From: Apteryx mantelli
Lineage: Eukaryota; Chordata; Aves; Apterygiformes; Apterygidae
Assembly: GCF_036417845.1 (NCBI RefSeq)
Contig: NC_090020.1
Span: 43,446,425 to 43,510,424, forward strand
Length of the DNA stretch: 64,000 nt
Direction: 5' to 3'
The translations under genes were made by a program, and so were the position numbers. The first letter of the stretch is position 1, and each line of letters starts with the position of its first letter. The notes beneath the pieces are model-generated. The model did no database searches. It saw nothing but the letters and a program-made list of their open reading frames with translations, and had not been told where the DNA came from. Of this stretch, positions 28,801 through 43,800 are shown piece after piece.

Positions 28801-31800
28801 TCTAAAACACAGGAAGAGAAATAAAATAAAAATATGTCAATGGAAAGCTAGTAAAATACACTATAGCCAAGAAAAAGATGAGGGAACTACAAGAAGAAAC
28901 TAGCACAAAAAGTAGGCTACAAGGACTTGTATGGGTATTTTAACACATAATTTTTGAGTCTGGCCTACATAATTTATTGCCTTTGACATCATTTTGCTTT
29001 CCCTTTTAGTTAAAAGTACATTTTTTCTCAAAGTCAGCAATACCTGTGTCTACCTGTCCTGTCTGGGAGACTGAAAGATAAAGGTCTGTAAGAGAGAAGA
29101 ATGGAAAGAGCTAGAAAAGATCAGGAAGTTTGGAAAAAATGAGGTCCAACTTAAAGTCTAAATCACACGCAGTCGAACACTCCAAATAGAAAAGAGCTAG
29201 CCCAAGTTTACCTATAACACTTTTAGCAGCTCTAGATAAAATCCCAATGACCCCTCTCCCAAAAGTTCCCTCCCTTAATCATAATGAACCTCTGGATTTA
29301 GGAGGATTGACCAGAAATCCATTCACAGATAAACACTAAACTGTAAAGGTAGGGAAATGCATTAAAAACAACATTTCTCAGGGTGGAAACGAGACTTCCT
29401 TTGTAGCCAGTCCAGGCAACAGAAAAGCTGAATCAGAAATCAAAGCCAATATAATTTAAAGCATTAATCTTTGCTGAAAACAGAGTTTTTGAACTAATAA
29501 TGTTACTCAAATATTTGTGAATTAAATACATTTGATCTTTTTTGCTAAATTCCAATTGAAAGTCCGTTTAGAAACCTATTAGTATAACTGACCACATACT
29601 TGATGTCAAATGGCTAGGTTTTACACATTAAGAGATAGTCATGTGGATACACTACAAAATTTAAATCACTTCTGAAAATGTAGCGAAGTCATAATTTCAT
29701 TAGATTCATCATTTCAGCTATAAAATAAAAAGCAATTTAACCTTAGCACAGCCACTTTATGGATGCAAGAACCATGACTGAGGTCTAAGAGACCAAGCAT
29801 ACTAAAACTTGAGAGCTGTGGCATATGTGGCAGTCCTATGAACTACAGGCTATATTAATAACAGTTTCTGAATTTTTGTACTAATTTATTCTTTCTTTCA
29901 ATTAAAAGTGGTTGAAAACTAAGAAGATCCACTAGTTTTGATTTCTTAGTGTCCTCCATTCAAAACAAATTATCTATTAAGCTATCACTTGTTTTGATTT
30001 ACACAAACTGGATATGTTTGTATCTTGAAAATACATGTTCAGGGAAGAGATGTTGAAAGACTTAAGAGTTTTGATCAAAAAAGATCAAAGGAAAAGAAAT
30101 AGCAATCTAGAAATTTCTGAGCATATACATGCAACAAATGATTAATGATCTGAGTAAATATTTACCAGGTATTATGAAGTATCTAAGTATTATAGTAACT
30201 GAAATTTGAAAATTGAACTGAACTCAAAAAATGCATTTGTGGTGAGCAGATTATGAAGTGTTCTACTCCATCCCAGTCACCAAGTGTTTTAATTTATCAC
30301 TGCTACTTCTTTACTTTCTATAACTCATTGCCGAATCTAAAAGAATAAATTGCCATTTGCCTTCCATATGGCTATAAGCTCTATATGCTATTTTCTACCA
30401 CCTAATTTTATACTAAAGGCATCTTACAAGAGAGAATGACTTACAGATGAATAATGGGAAACAGCAAGAATTGTGGCTGACTACACTGAATTGATGGGTT
30501 TCCGACGACTAGTCAGAGACTGGTCTACAGTTGATTTGGTAACAATTAACATGATTAGGAATAAATACCTTAATTAAATGCTTTTAGGTAAAACTGATGA
30601 GCCTAATACAATGTAGATCATAGCTGCTTAATTATTTCAGCTTTGGGGACTTTAGATTAACCTTGCACCAAATAAGGAAAATACACGTATACACAGGCTA
30701 TTCAAATATAGCCATAACTTTCAAGAATAATAGCAAATATTCATCTCTATGACCAACAGCTCATTCTGAGTTTGTGAAAAATGTTAAAATGAACATTTTG
30801 GATATCTTCATAACCTACAATACAGTCCTTCTGGATATGTACTGCCATGCATGAGATCATTATCATACCTAGCTTTTTCCTGTTTTTCACACAGTGCTGT
30901 CCTGTTCCTAGACACAGTTTGAAAGTTGTGTGAAATGGACAGTTAAACATATTGAAAGACTCGGGGTGGCACAGTGTCAGACTCAGAATTAGGAGAACAG
31001 TGTACATCGAACCACAAAAAAGCTGAAGAATTCACTTCTCTCTTGGTTTGGTAGATACATTTAAGGTATAGATACATTTAAGTTATAACTAAGAAGTTCT
31101 CAGTGTTTTCCCCTCATTTAGTTAAAATTTATGCCACCTGCAATATTTCACTCCACCTAGCTGACCTCAGCTTTAGAAATAGTCCCAATTCTGCCAGTTT
31201 GTTACAAATTTGAATAATAACAATAAGCTTCCCAAAATAGATAATGTATTCTCTAGAGTTAGTGTCTCATCAACAAGAATCAATCACAGACTCAGCTAAG
31301 ATGTACTAGCAGTATATTGGCTAACAAGACAAGTCTGATGATATTAAAGAAACAGTAATATTTTGTGTCACAGCTGAAGTAGTTCCAAAAGTAGTTCTTA
31401 TTATTCCAAATTTCTTTCTAAACACAAGTTCAACAATATTAAAGACAAGCATTTTAATATCCAGTTTTGCAAAATCCAAAGCTTGACATGAAATTACATG
31501 GCTATCTTGTTCATTGAAAAGGAGATTCCCACAAGTTATGCAAGTATCCCTTGCTCAGACTGATATGGGCACATACAAAATATGATCTTCCCATCTGAAT
31601 ATGCTCACCTGAAGACCAAATATTCATATTGTCAAAATGGCAGAATTCATATTTCTTTAAAGGGATTAAGACAGGCTTTAATTCTATCACATGTCCATTT
31701 CATTCCAATTTATTATTTTGTGCTGCAGTATTATTGCAACACTGAATATACTGCCATTTATTTCAGGTGCTAGAAACATACTAACAGACAGGAATATGTA

Positions 31801-34800
31801 ATATATACACTTCAGTTCTTACCTAATTTCATTTAAATTTTATACTCACTAGTGGCTTCCAGCATAAAAAAAGTGCTAGAAATAAAAGGCTTTTTGTAAG
31901 AGATACTTATAGAACTATAGATGTAGCCCAATAACAATGACACACACTGCTATTAGGTAAAAACAGCAAAACTCATTAGCTACCCTTCTAAACAATTATT
32001 ACACATGATGAAAGGCACCACATACTAACCTAACTATACATTGGCAATTTTTGGCATTATAAACAAGCAGCTGTATATATGATGGTGTTAAAGGACAAAC
32101 AGCATTATATAGCGTGCACTCATTATGATCATATTTTTAGACCAGACACTACACAGTGCTTCATTCTTACCTCAGATTTCTCCAGTTTATTTTGTGCATC
32201 AATTTGAGTGACAATTTCATTCATGTTGGTCTCCAAAACCATTCCACCCATGACCATTTCAGCCAATATATTATGGACCTAAAAAAAAAATCACAAGAAA
32301 ATTTAAAAATGCAAAATGTCATAAGCACATCTAGACACTGATTCATCAACCCAGAAACATATACTCAATTAAGGTTAACAATTTCTTTAAAATTATTTGA
32401 GTAGAAAGCTCATAAGAACTTGATGATTATTTCTCCAGTATCTGTGCTCATAGTCCTGTCACAATCTCATCAGCTTCACTTCTCAGTGCTAGAAGAAACT
32501 TTAGCATCCATCTTTTTTATAGTGGCCGTTTTCACTCCAAGGACTATCAACAAGAGTTCTAATTAGCATCCATAGTAGTAATACCTCTAAGGAGCAAGTT
32601 CTGTGAGATTAAGCAAATTACTCACAAACAGATATGTAAAAACAACTTTGGGCTAGATCTGTGAAGGAACAGAGACATTGAGACGCTCACCCAACATAGA
32701 CACCAAGACGAGGCTCAGAAATAGAATTAATATACCTGAGCTGACAGCCTACATTGCAAACAAGGAGACTTCACATCTAGGACTGGAATTCACAACCAGG
32801 GCTCAAACTGAAGGACTAAATAAGCCAGAGGACATTAATGAAATAGATATATCCAAAATCCATCTTGTCTGCATCTCTGATTTGGGGATATGAGCCCTGG
32901 TTCCCAAACCTCCGCTTCAGACTCTGTATATGCACTTTATCTAATGACTAATTCAAAAAAAAAAAAAAAAAAAAAAGAGCTTCCATACACTTTGCAATAA
33001 AAATCCAGAGTTAATAAATTGTAATGTAATATATAATATTTCAATCTCATCATAATTCTGAAAACAAGAAACATTTGCTTACTTTTGTGAGCTAAAAATA
33101 CAGTACAAATAATCTGATACTTCGAAGCATAATTCTGCTATTATTTTGGATATTGTTGTCATTTCCCTGTGCATCAAGGATAGAAGTAAATCTCTAAATC
33201 AAACAATTGTAAAGTTAAGCGGCAGTAGTCAAATATCAAAAAACTACCATACTTCCTGTTTTAGTGACATACCTGAAGAACAATATTGAAAAGTTGTTCC
33301 CCTGATAAATCATTCCTATATTTCCATAGAAAAATATACTAAATGTTTAGTGAGGCTGAAAAACAGCTCTTTTCTTTCAGCTTATTGCTGCTGAATAGAG
33401 CTTTAAGAGACAAATTTTACAAGAAGGATCAAAAATCCTTACTAAGCCATTCTTTTTCTTCTGGTAAGTATATAATATGCGCCTGATAACATACCCAACT
33501 GAAAAGCATAAAATAAAGGTGGGACCAAAGAATTAATTCTCCTGGCTTGCAATGAGATCAGTTTAAAAGCTTTTAACATCAGAATCAGAAAGGAAGATGC
33601 AAACATGGTAATCTGATATTAATATGCTCTACACTGACAAACTCATTGACAAGAAACATATTACCAATATTCACTCCTTTTTAGCAGTTATTTTTACTTA
33701 TTGCATAAGGAAACAGTTTATAGCTGTACAAAATCAGAATTAGTGTGTACATATATATATACACACAAAACTAAGAAACAAAGAGGTGGCCCATTGTGAT
33801 AGGGTACATGCAATATTAAACCCTAGAAAATTAGATGAATTTGCATTTGGCTGCAAATTTGAAAAGAACGATTTCTCAGGCAACCCAGGAAAGATACATT
33901 ATATTCAACAGATTCAACTGTGGCGGGGGAACACACACAGACCGTTCAGGCAATTCTCAATTTTACTCATATGGAAGGCTTGATAATGTAGGCTGGTGAT
34001 GTAAAAAGTTGACTTAAGATGCTTTGAGATCATATCTTATCAAAGATGTTGATATTGAAACCATTATAAAGAATGAATATTAAAATAGACAGAAGTGGAA
34101 CTAATTTTGTTTCCTTAATGAAAAAGTTAACAATGACCACTATCATAGAAGAAATGGCATTCAGAAGATGACACATCTCTACTACTGGCAATGATCAGAA
34201 AGATTGCTATTTTGAAATAAGTCTGGCTAAAAACATTATGGAATCATAGTTTAACTTAATCAACATAACATTAGATTTGATAATTCCCTAGAGAGGAGAT
34301 GGTAGAAATGATGGGTTTTAATGTTAAACAAATGTTTTTGCCTCAATTGATCTCCGTCATGTTCTATTCCAAGATCAATGATGCTTTTAAGCCTCTTCAG
34401 CCACTGAAAACAAACCATAAAACCTATGAAGTTCTTCATAATATAGTACTTATCTGGTGATTTTTGTTATATTTTATTTTAACAAACATTTACTAAGCAA
34501 GCATTTTAACATGCTATGAAATGTAGAGTGCTTTCCCTTTTCTAATTTCTGCATGGGCAATATACTGACTTATGGCAGGACTGGTCAGTAATTCATGTCT
34601 GTCCCTACACAACTCAAGTGGATATAACTTTTGTTTGTTTGTTTTTTTAAGTTTCACTAAAAATACTGTGCAACAGCGCAAATACCATCACTTTCTACTG
34701 CATATTATAGATCTGAATTTTATTTTCTTTTTAAAAATGCAACCAGAACCAAAACAGCAACTGCAGTCCCCACCTCCAGACCGAACTTAAGGGGAGTATT

Positions 34801-37800
34801 TCTTATCTTGCTCTTTCTGGTAGAGCTGAGGACATCAAGGAAAAAGTTTCAACTGCAACTTGATAAAAGCCCTAAAATTCAGAAGTTATTAATTTAATGT
34901 CAAGGAGGGGCGAAAACAGAAGAATATTCACAAGCTGGCAGAAGATACAGAGATACTGCCTAATAGATGCCAGTAAGTGGCCCAGTTGGATAACATTAGT
35001 GTAAAACAGTAGTGGTGCAAGGTAAGCACATTTTTCAACCCATCATCTGTGCTTGAACAAGACTACAGTGCTGAACTTTCAACACTGTCTACTGACGTTC
35101 ATACCTTTGTCGCAGCACAACAAACTTCACTGGGCAGTTCAAAGAGCTTGTAAAAATATTACAGGAGCTTAATCAAGCTACGGTACAAACTCCAGTGAAG
35201 CTTTCCTTAATATCCAATTAGCAAGACCACGTACTAACTGTGCAGAATGAAGCCTAGGATGAACTCTTTCCTTATGAAGCAGACAATACTTCTGCTGAAG
35301 CTTTGGAAAAAAATCAGCTACAAATTGTTTAACATGGAATAGCACAGGATACAGTGGCAGTGCCTGAGGAAAGACCAGTTTATCGAATCTCAGCCTACAA
35401 CAGTTGTATTCCAACTAACCTCAGAAAGTGAGTTTATTAACTAGCTCAGGAACATACTAATACTCACTTCTCAAATATGGCAAACGCTTTAAAGAATAAC
35501 TATGTTTGGATCACAGGCATACAGGTGTCCAAGCAAATCTCCAAAAGCTTCAGAAAAATAGTGTCAGTAATATTCATGTTTTCTATCATCATTTGGATTG
35601 AAATAGATACTAGACAACACTAAACATATTTCTTAATTACTCATGCCTAGATAGGAATCTATTCAACTATGAATACCCAGCACATGCAGTAGCATCTTTG
35701 TATATGGTTTTTAAACACTTAAGCATGAACAAAGTGCTGTGGACTCTGTATGACAGTTCAGGGAACAACTCTATGATAAGTGCTCTCTGATTCATTTTGT
35801 ATAATATGAAGGCAAAGAAAATCATGGCCCGGCTTGAGCAGGAAGGCTGGACAACTCGACCTTCAGAGGTCCCTTCCAGTGTAAATTATTCTGTGATTCT
35901 AAGAATGAAGAGGCAGCCTGAATTGTTTTACTATGTATTAAAAAGAAACAAAATATGCTTCTTGAGTATATAGGCCATTTGATTATATAGGGCAAGGTTG
36001 CAGCCCAACTGCAACCAGAAAACAAGGTTAACAGTTGCATGATACAGAAAAAAAGTGCGTCTTACACGTTCAAAGAATGCATCTCACTAAGGCATCAATT
36101 CCCCTTGGTACAAATCTTGAAAGAACCACATAAATGTGCAAGCAAACTGCAAACTAAGAAGTAATTGAAAAGGTAGGCACTTAAGTGCAAGCACTTAACA
36201 CATGGAAAAGGGTAGAAGGCAAACTTCAGGTTTCAGACCAGTTATAGTACTGATGCTTATATAGTATAGATAGCAGCTACAGCAGTATACTTTTATGACA
36301 GGATTAACAAGCTAGAGCCTTTGGTGGATATTGACATTATACTTAAGATTTATACAATGAAGAAGGAGAATGAATAGACCAGCTTCTCACAAAAAATAGT
36401 TCATAATAGAAATTGTAGTATTTGTAAATCTGTATATACAATGAGCATTAGAAACAGAGCAGGCATATAAAGTTCTTCTAAAGCAGAAAGGTCCACGAAG
36501 TTCTATGATACAGCTGCTTACAGAACATTAAGAAAATACCTTCCTTGATCTTCCTAGTCATAAAGAAACTATTTCATTATTCTAGCTGTTAGTGTTTGTA
36601 AGGACTGCCTTATTATCATTCTGCTCTTAGAAAGTACTCTAATATACAAACCAAGGCACCATGAATTACAGCTGAGTAGACCTTTTAGTAGAATTACTAC
36701 TGTGAACATTTCACATTACAGAATATATACATTATCACATAAGAAGTTGCTTCATGAAATATGAAACTTAAAATCTCTGCTTATGCTCAAGCATACTTAC
36801 AAAACAACATTAAGTCGGAGGCAAAATGCACCTAGCCTAGTATTTTGTTTCAAAAATCCGGCAGTTGACACTTAAAGAAATCATGTAAGAAAATTTAGAG
36901 TACTACTTTTTCTGATAAAACCTCTCTGCTCCCAAATATCTCCAATTTAAGGATTCCTGAAATACAGACTGAGTTGTGTTATTGTACTTTATAGCCCTTG
37001 TTGGATTTTTCTTTGTTTAAAATGTCTAACCACCTTTGAATCTATCTATAACAGTCTTGTTATCTATGATAAACAGTGACAATGGAGTTCCATAATCTAA
37101 TTATGAGTCACGAAAAGTACACCTTTTTCTTTGTTTCAAGCTTACTTCTTGCAAATTCTATCTGATATCCCACTATTCTTGTTTCTCATAAAACACAGGT
37201 ATTGTTCTTCATCTTCTTCAGGTCCTTCAACACTTCTATCATATTTCTTCCTTCTCTGCCTCCAAAATCTTGATTATTTAACCTCTTCTTTCCTGCAAGC
37301 TGTTCTGTACCTTTGATCATGTTTGCTAACATTCTCTGTATTTTTTCCTACTTTCACTATGCAGAATATAGTAGGCAGTTCTAGCATGCAGTATTTTAAA
37401 ACGTGTATAAACCATGGATTGACAGTGGCTTAATGAAATCTTGCATTTCTCTTCTAAAGGAATGCTTTTCTAAACAATAGAATAAAAAACATTTTGAGTT
37501 GTTAAGCTAGCATGAAAGGAAATAATGATTATGACCAAAAATATTATGTAAATATTGTAACACATTTATTCCTTTCCCTTAAATATACTTTAAAATAAAT
37601 CAATAATAGCAAAAGTTTGCTACATGAGCAGTGGCAAGATTAACATTTTTAACATTAACCATTTTTTTCCTCTTTTTCACTGCAAGTATATTTTATATTA
37701 CTGAATATATGTCATTTTCTCTATTTTTTTTCTAATCAAGTACTTCACTATGTATTTTCCTAAAGAAACAGAAAAGTTTTTGAAATAAAAAGCATTAAGT

Positions 37801-40800
37801 GGCAGTGAAGCGTAATATACCTGTTTAACTGAAAGACTGATGGCACACAGAATACATATTTTACATTTATATTCTAAAAGAGATCAGGCTGCTGAGAACA
37901 TCAACTTTTTAAAATCTGAAATTGCCATTTTGCAATAATAATTTTGAGGTACTTTTACAAGATCAAGAGTGCTTCTTACTTCTATTCCATTCTCTGTCTA
38001 AAAACATGAATACGTGCATTAACAAATGTTGAGGAGGAATGCACCAAGAGCTCTCCCTGGAAAATCTGGCAGATGTATTTTCTTGTCTTCAGAACTTTGC
38101 AGTCTGATTCTGGATGGTTCACTGTTCTAGTCAGAGAATAAATTTTTGGGATACTCCCAGGGATACTTCAAGTGGTGCCAAAAACTTGTAGAAAAATAAA
38201 AGTATTTCCTTACATCCCTAACTGAATGGATTTCAGTATTTTATTTGTAAAAGATGCTTATGATAGCCTTCTATTAAGTCTTTTCCATCAGGAAGCATTA
38301 CACTGCTGGACTCAGTGTGGGAATCAGGACAGGACTGAAATAAGCCTTCTCTTTGGGAGAAAGTTGTACTCCAGTTATAGCAAGTCCTTGTTTAATAAAG
38401 CTTATTTTGGGGGTGGGGGCGGGGGGGGGGGAGGGAAGCAGCTGCCTAATTCCCTCCTGCATGAATTACTCCCCCCGCCCCCAAGTCCTCATCTGCTACG
38501 TTAGATAACAAACGCTATCTCATTTCCTCCAATATTCCATTTGCCAACTTAATTTCTAGCAGTATACCAATATTCTTCCTGAATGAGCATCTATCTTGGA
38601 TCCAGGTCACGATGAGCCTTTGCTGGGTCCTGTATATGGATGGCTGCCCAATGAAGATAAATTTTTCCTTGTAGAAATGCCACAATGTTCTTCCAAATAA
38701 ACAACAGTTAAACTGCTGAGTTTGCATAGTTTAAGTCTTTTAAGTCTTTTTGATGCTAATCATTTTTAAAAATAAATGGGTTCTTGGGTCTTGTTTTGTT
38801 TTTTTAGACAGTTCTAAGAATGAGATAGGAAGATAGTCACCTTCCGCATCTCCATCAAGCGCTGAAGACAGATCATACATAGAGACTGTCATACATAGAG
38901 ATTAGTTAATTCTTTCTTTTCTCAACTCCAGACCATTCAAAACACAAGCATCTGAATTGTTTCACCCCAAACAGCTCCTGCAGTTAATTAATAAGCACAC
39001 ACTATAACTAAGACTGTCTATACCAAAGACCCAGCAGCAATCACTATTTTTCCCTACTGCACAGTTGAGATCTATCAACAATCTAGGCCACAAACATCTG
39101 ATGAAAGTAAGTTATCATGTGCTAATACAGAAAACTCAATACATTCTGCTTCTTGGCAAGGTGACTTTAGCAGCAATTTAAAGAGAGAAATCTCAGCTGT
39201 AATTCCATTCTCTCACATACACATCTTCCTGTTTTTCTAGAGATTTACAAGAATAGTAAAACTTAAACTGTACCAAAACAGAGGGTTTTGTTCCTAACTC
39301 ATAGTATGAAGCAAGTCTTACCAATCGATTATGCAGAAAAAAATAACAGAATGGAAATGACAGCAGATTAGTCATAACTGCACAACACTAATTTTTGGCA
39401 GTAGCCCTGCATTACAACAAATGTTCAGCTTTCCATGCTGTATTCTCTTGCAGATTCATATTCAAGTAAAATCATTGCACTGATTAATGCCATTTTCAAA
39501 AACTTTTGAGCTCAAGGTTATACTGATCTTTCATTTTGGAAATGGGATACTTTTGCTAAAATATCTAATTAGGAATGTAGAATTTGCATGTTGTTCAGAG
39601 TTTGAAAATTCTAGCCCGAACATATAACGGGATTCTCATGTCATGTCTTTACTAAATTAGCTGAAATACTTGTTGAAAACCATTTGTCAAAGGGAAGCCA
39701 AAATTTAAGAAAATATCGTCTCGTCATTAGTAATTTTAGCAGTTAATAACTTAACTACTTTTCTTTGAGAAATTTACTTTCCGGAGCACCCCAAGTTATC
39801 TACAGGAGAAACACATCCCTCATCAAACATAAAGTGTAAAAAATTACCTCTGTTAAGATATGCCATTGAGTGAAACATGCCACAGAGCAAAAGCTTTGAC
39901 TGCGTAGCAGCCACAGATGTATTCTGCAGCTAAGGATAAAGATCAAACTCCTTGCTGCACAAGACCTGCAAGATTTGGGTTTTCTAAGCTCAGAAGGTCA
40001 TTTTATAAATTCTTTTGAACTTTAATCAGTGGTTTTGAAAACAGTCAAAGGAGTGTTTGCTTGGCTGAAAATCCTAATGACCTTTCATGAACATGGTATC
40101 AGTTCAAACACCTACTCAAGGTCACTGGCATTTCAGTGTCTGCTCAAGGTACAAGTGTTTCTTCCTTAAGAACTTCTTGAGTTTGATGCAAGTTTAGTCA
40201 GTTTCAAAGTATTAATTTCACATAGTAAATTTGTTACTATTTTTAGTCCACTTTTAGTGATATTTGTCTCATTTTCCTTTCATGTCTTCTCCTGTTGATG
40301 CAAAAAGAGGTTTACAGATGGGGAAAAGTGACTGTGCAGAAACTGACAAAATGCAGGCGCAAAAGGCGGCTGAAGGAACGAAAATATTATTGCTGTATTT
40401 TCAATTCTTATCATTCAAGTATTACTTATAGCAAGAGGTGGCAATGTCCTTCTAAACAAAAGATTACAATAGTAATAGCTTTTCTCTGAACTAGTTATAA
40501 GGCCCTTATTCCAGAAAGCTGGGAACATTCAAACAAGACTGTATTTAATGTTTGAAAAAAGACAATGCCAGTTTGAGATTTAGAAGAGAAAGCTCCACAC
40601 AGCATCCAAGTTACACAATCATGGCATATGAAAGGCAACTGCCAGATTTAACTGGAAAACCCCTGCAAAAATTCCAATTCTGAGTAATGCAACACCTAAA
40701 CATAAACAAAATAGAACAAATTATTTCTTAAAATCAAGCCCTACTCTGAAAAATAAAATAATATTCAGGTGTCTCCAATTTTATAATTATTTATGCAATA

Positions 40801-43800
40801 AAACTGCACAAAACTCCTAAGCACATTATTTTATTTTTCTTTCAAAAGACATATTCAAGCATAGTTTTCAAGTTTTGAAATTAATATGTTGATAAAAACT
40901 GTCCAAATTTCACTGACAATAAAAGTAGGATCAGTTGAGCATCAGTTGAACCAGACATTTTACTTCACAAGAAATAATACAGGAGTTCATCACAGTACCT
41001 TGTCTACATGGAAAATTAAATCCAGTTCACAGACATTTTCAAAACATTTGTCTAGTGTTTCCACGAATACCTGTAGAGGGGGAAAAAAGCCAAGGTCAAG
41101 CTTTAACAAACTCAATTGTTCCATTATGTGCGATGTTCAACAAAAGCAAATATGGAAAATAAACATCATGTAGATTTTAAGACATTAAAAGCACCCACAG
41201 AAATTATGTGGTTAACATTATTATGTCAATAATGTTACTTGTAGTCAGTTGGAGAGGGAGAAATTGTATGCACAAGTCATTTTATGTTATAACTCTGTTA
41301 AAAGACATAAAATGTAAAAAAAATAAGTTGCATCTTGGAAAAACAGTAACATAACTGTGCTACAATTTTCACAGCTGTGATTCAAAGCTTTCCTTCTCAT
41401 TTCATTAGAACCCAATTACTAAGCAAAAACTTTTTTTTTTTTTAAAACCAATTACTACTTTGCAGGCATCTCTGTTAACCAGACTACAGTTAACTTTGCC
41501 ACGCAGAGACATCCAGAATGGCTCCATGCAGGCTGGTAGGGTTTGTCAGCATCACTGCTTCTGGGAACAGTTCAGGGAGCAGTACAGCAGCTTTCACTTA
41601 GTTTAGACCTGCCCAATTCAGGAGGGACCATGGAAAAAGTAGCTTAGTATCACACCTGCTGATCCTTTCAAGGCATGCCACCACATAGACTCAGATAGGT
41701 CCAGCAGTGTGCACCCAGGTAAATAACCCTTCCTTGAATCTAGAATATAAAAGTTCACAAAGCAGAAAAATCCAAGCAACTGCTACAGTCCAGCCACTGA
41801 TGATCTCTGCCGGATATGGGCTGTGTGTTACACTGCCCTGGTACCTCTGTAACACATTCCTTGGTACACAGTTTTAGTCCAATAACTAGAGCCTGCAGTT
41901 AAGCCAGATACTGAAAAGATGTCTATACTTGCATTCCAACAGTTCCTACAGAGTTACTATATTCATTATTAATCTATGAATATGAAATCAAATCTGTGCC
42001 TTTATTCTTTAGCAACCCAGTCTGTTCACAAACATTTAAAAATTGTCCAAGGTACTCTACAAATTCTAAGTGGTGAATCAGCTATTCTAGAAACTAGAGA
42101 GGACTTTGTTTTGGAGAAAACAGTACAAAAAGAATGATATGCAGTATTTGGTAAATCATATGATAAATTCCAGCGTCCAGTTTGCAAGGAACCATATCAC
42201 TGAGATATTTAACAATATGATGAATAGGGCTGATGGCTAGCACAGATATAGCATGATTTTCAAAAGGTATTTTATTCATCACATTCTGTTGCTGCTAATT
42301 ACCACTATTAATAATTGCCATTTTAAAGTCAAATTACATCAACTGATTTTCAGTGCATTTCAAATAAGGATTATTCTTTAATATCAATGCATAATTTAAA
42401 CTAAGAACACTGAGCATTTTCATAAGCAGACTCAAGAGAGGGTCACTGACAACAATTAACAAACTAAATTGAGGGGTTTCTGTTAAATTTTACTGAAGCT
42501 AAACAAAGCAGACCTTTTTCTTCAAGTAGTAGTTAATTGCTGTGACAATAAGAGTCTTTATAAACAAGGTAGGCAAGCAAGTAAATAAATTATCTTAAGC
42601 AGCACAAACTACACAGTTCACAATTATGTGCAGCAACACTACTGACCAGAAATGCTCTCTCATTTTCCTTGTACCTTAGCAGAATGTGGATACAAGGACA
42701 GTGCTGTTTGACATTAGCTGCAGGAAGAAAATTGAAAATGCAGGATAAAGGTAACCTCTACCTAAAGGCTTCAATTATACAAGTTAACAGTTGAAGAGAA
42801 AATATTCCTCATAAATATTACTAAGTTTGCACACAGATCTATATATTCTTTGACATTCATGTAGTAACTTGAAAAACAACGTTACATACCAAAAAAAAAA
42901 AAAAAAAAAAAAACCACACAACCCCTTACAAAAGGCCAAAAGGCCCTAAAGAGATGTGTATTTAGAAGCAGTATGTGTGTCCACGTATCAACAGTATGTT
43001 AACTTTTGTGATCTTCTTCCAGCAAGTAGGACTTATCTCATAAACAACACTTGATTCATAGCTACAATGGTGACTTTTTAAACCTTTACTTGTTACATAG
43101 TGAGAACAGCGCGCAGCCTACAACTCTCAGATCTCTGCCTGCAATGCAGGACCATCAACACACACTAAACATTTTTGTAACGTAAGGGAAATCTACGGGC
43201 ACTAAGCATTCTTTGGGTAGCGTTTTCACCAACTAAAGATTTCTAATGGAAACCTTTGAAACTTCCTCAATCTTCCATTCATGATGGAGAATTTGTCCAG
43301 ACTAATGGCAACACTGATACAATACAGACCTATTATGAATTAGCGGTCTTTAAAAGCACTACTCTACATGGCAAACTATTTTTTACACTAACATTCCTTG
43401 TTCTGTTTTAAGACACCTCAGAATAATCAATGTTGTACATAAAATTAGAGCCACTTCGCTTCCGTTACAGTTTTGTTTGGGAGTCATATAAATTGCTTTA
43501 GCACAGCTTGTTATAATGAGCAGATACAGACTTTAAGTACTTCAGTACTTACTTCAGATGTGTCAGACTTGCAGATCAAAATAACCAGAAGAGAAAATAC
43601 ACCAATTGTTTTTTGGGGGGGGGGGGAAGTAACCCACCAGCTCAAGAGTACTTTGTGATGTTATCAGACAAGACAAACCACCAGACTTTACATGAATCAC
43701 AAAATCACGATCTGAGAGATTGCTGACTTTCAAAGAACTTCTAAAAGGAAAAAAAAGTAACAACAGAAACAAATTCTAGTGCAAAAGAAAAAAAAAGAAA

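Larger units (their letters stand above)
32279..40998 (-). other. AP3S1: AP3S1 intron 4
   Basis: About 8.7 kb. It holds the A22 run at 32.96 kb, the CR1 tail at 35.8 kb and the G-rich tract at 38.4 kb. Nothing else was recognised. Confidence 0.85.

Noticed and set aside
38226-38504. 92-codon plus-strand frame with a poly-Gly run
   Set aside because: The Gly run comes from the G-tract. There is no other coding signal and it lies inside an AP3S1 intron.
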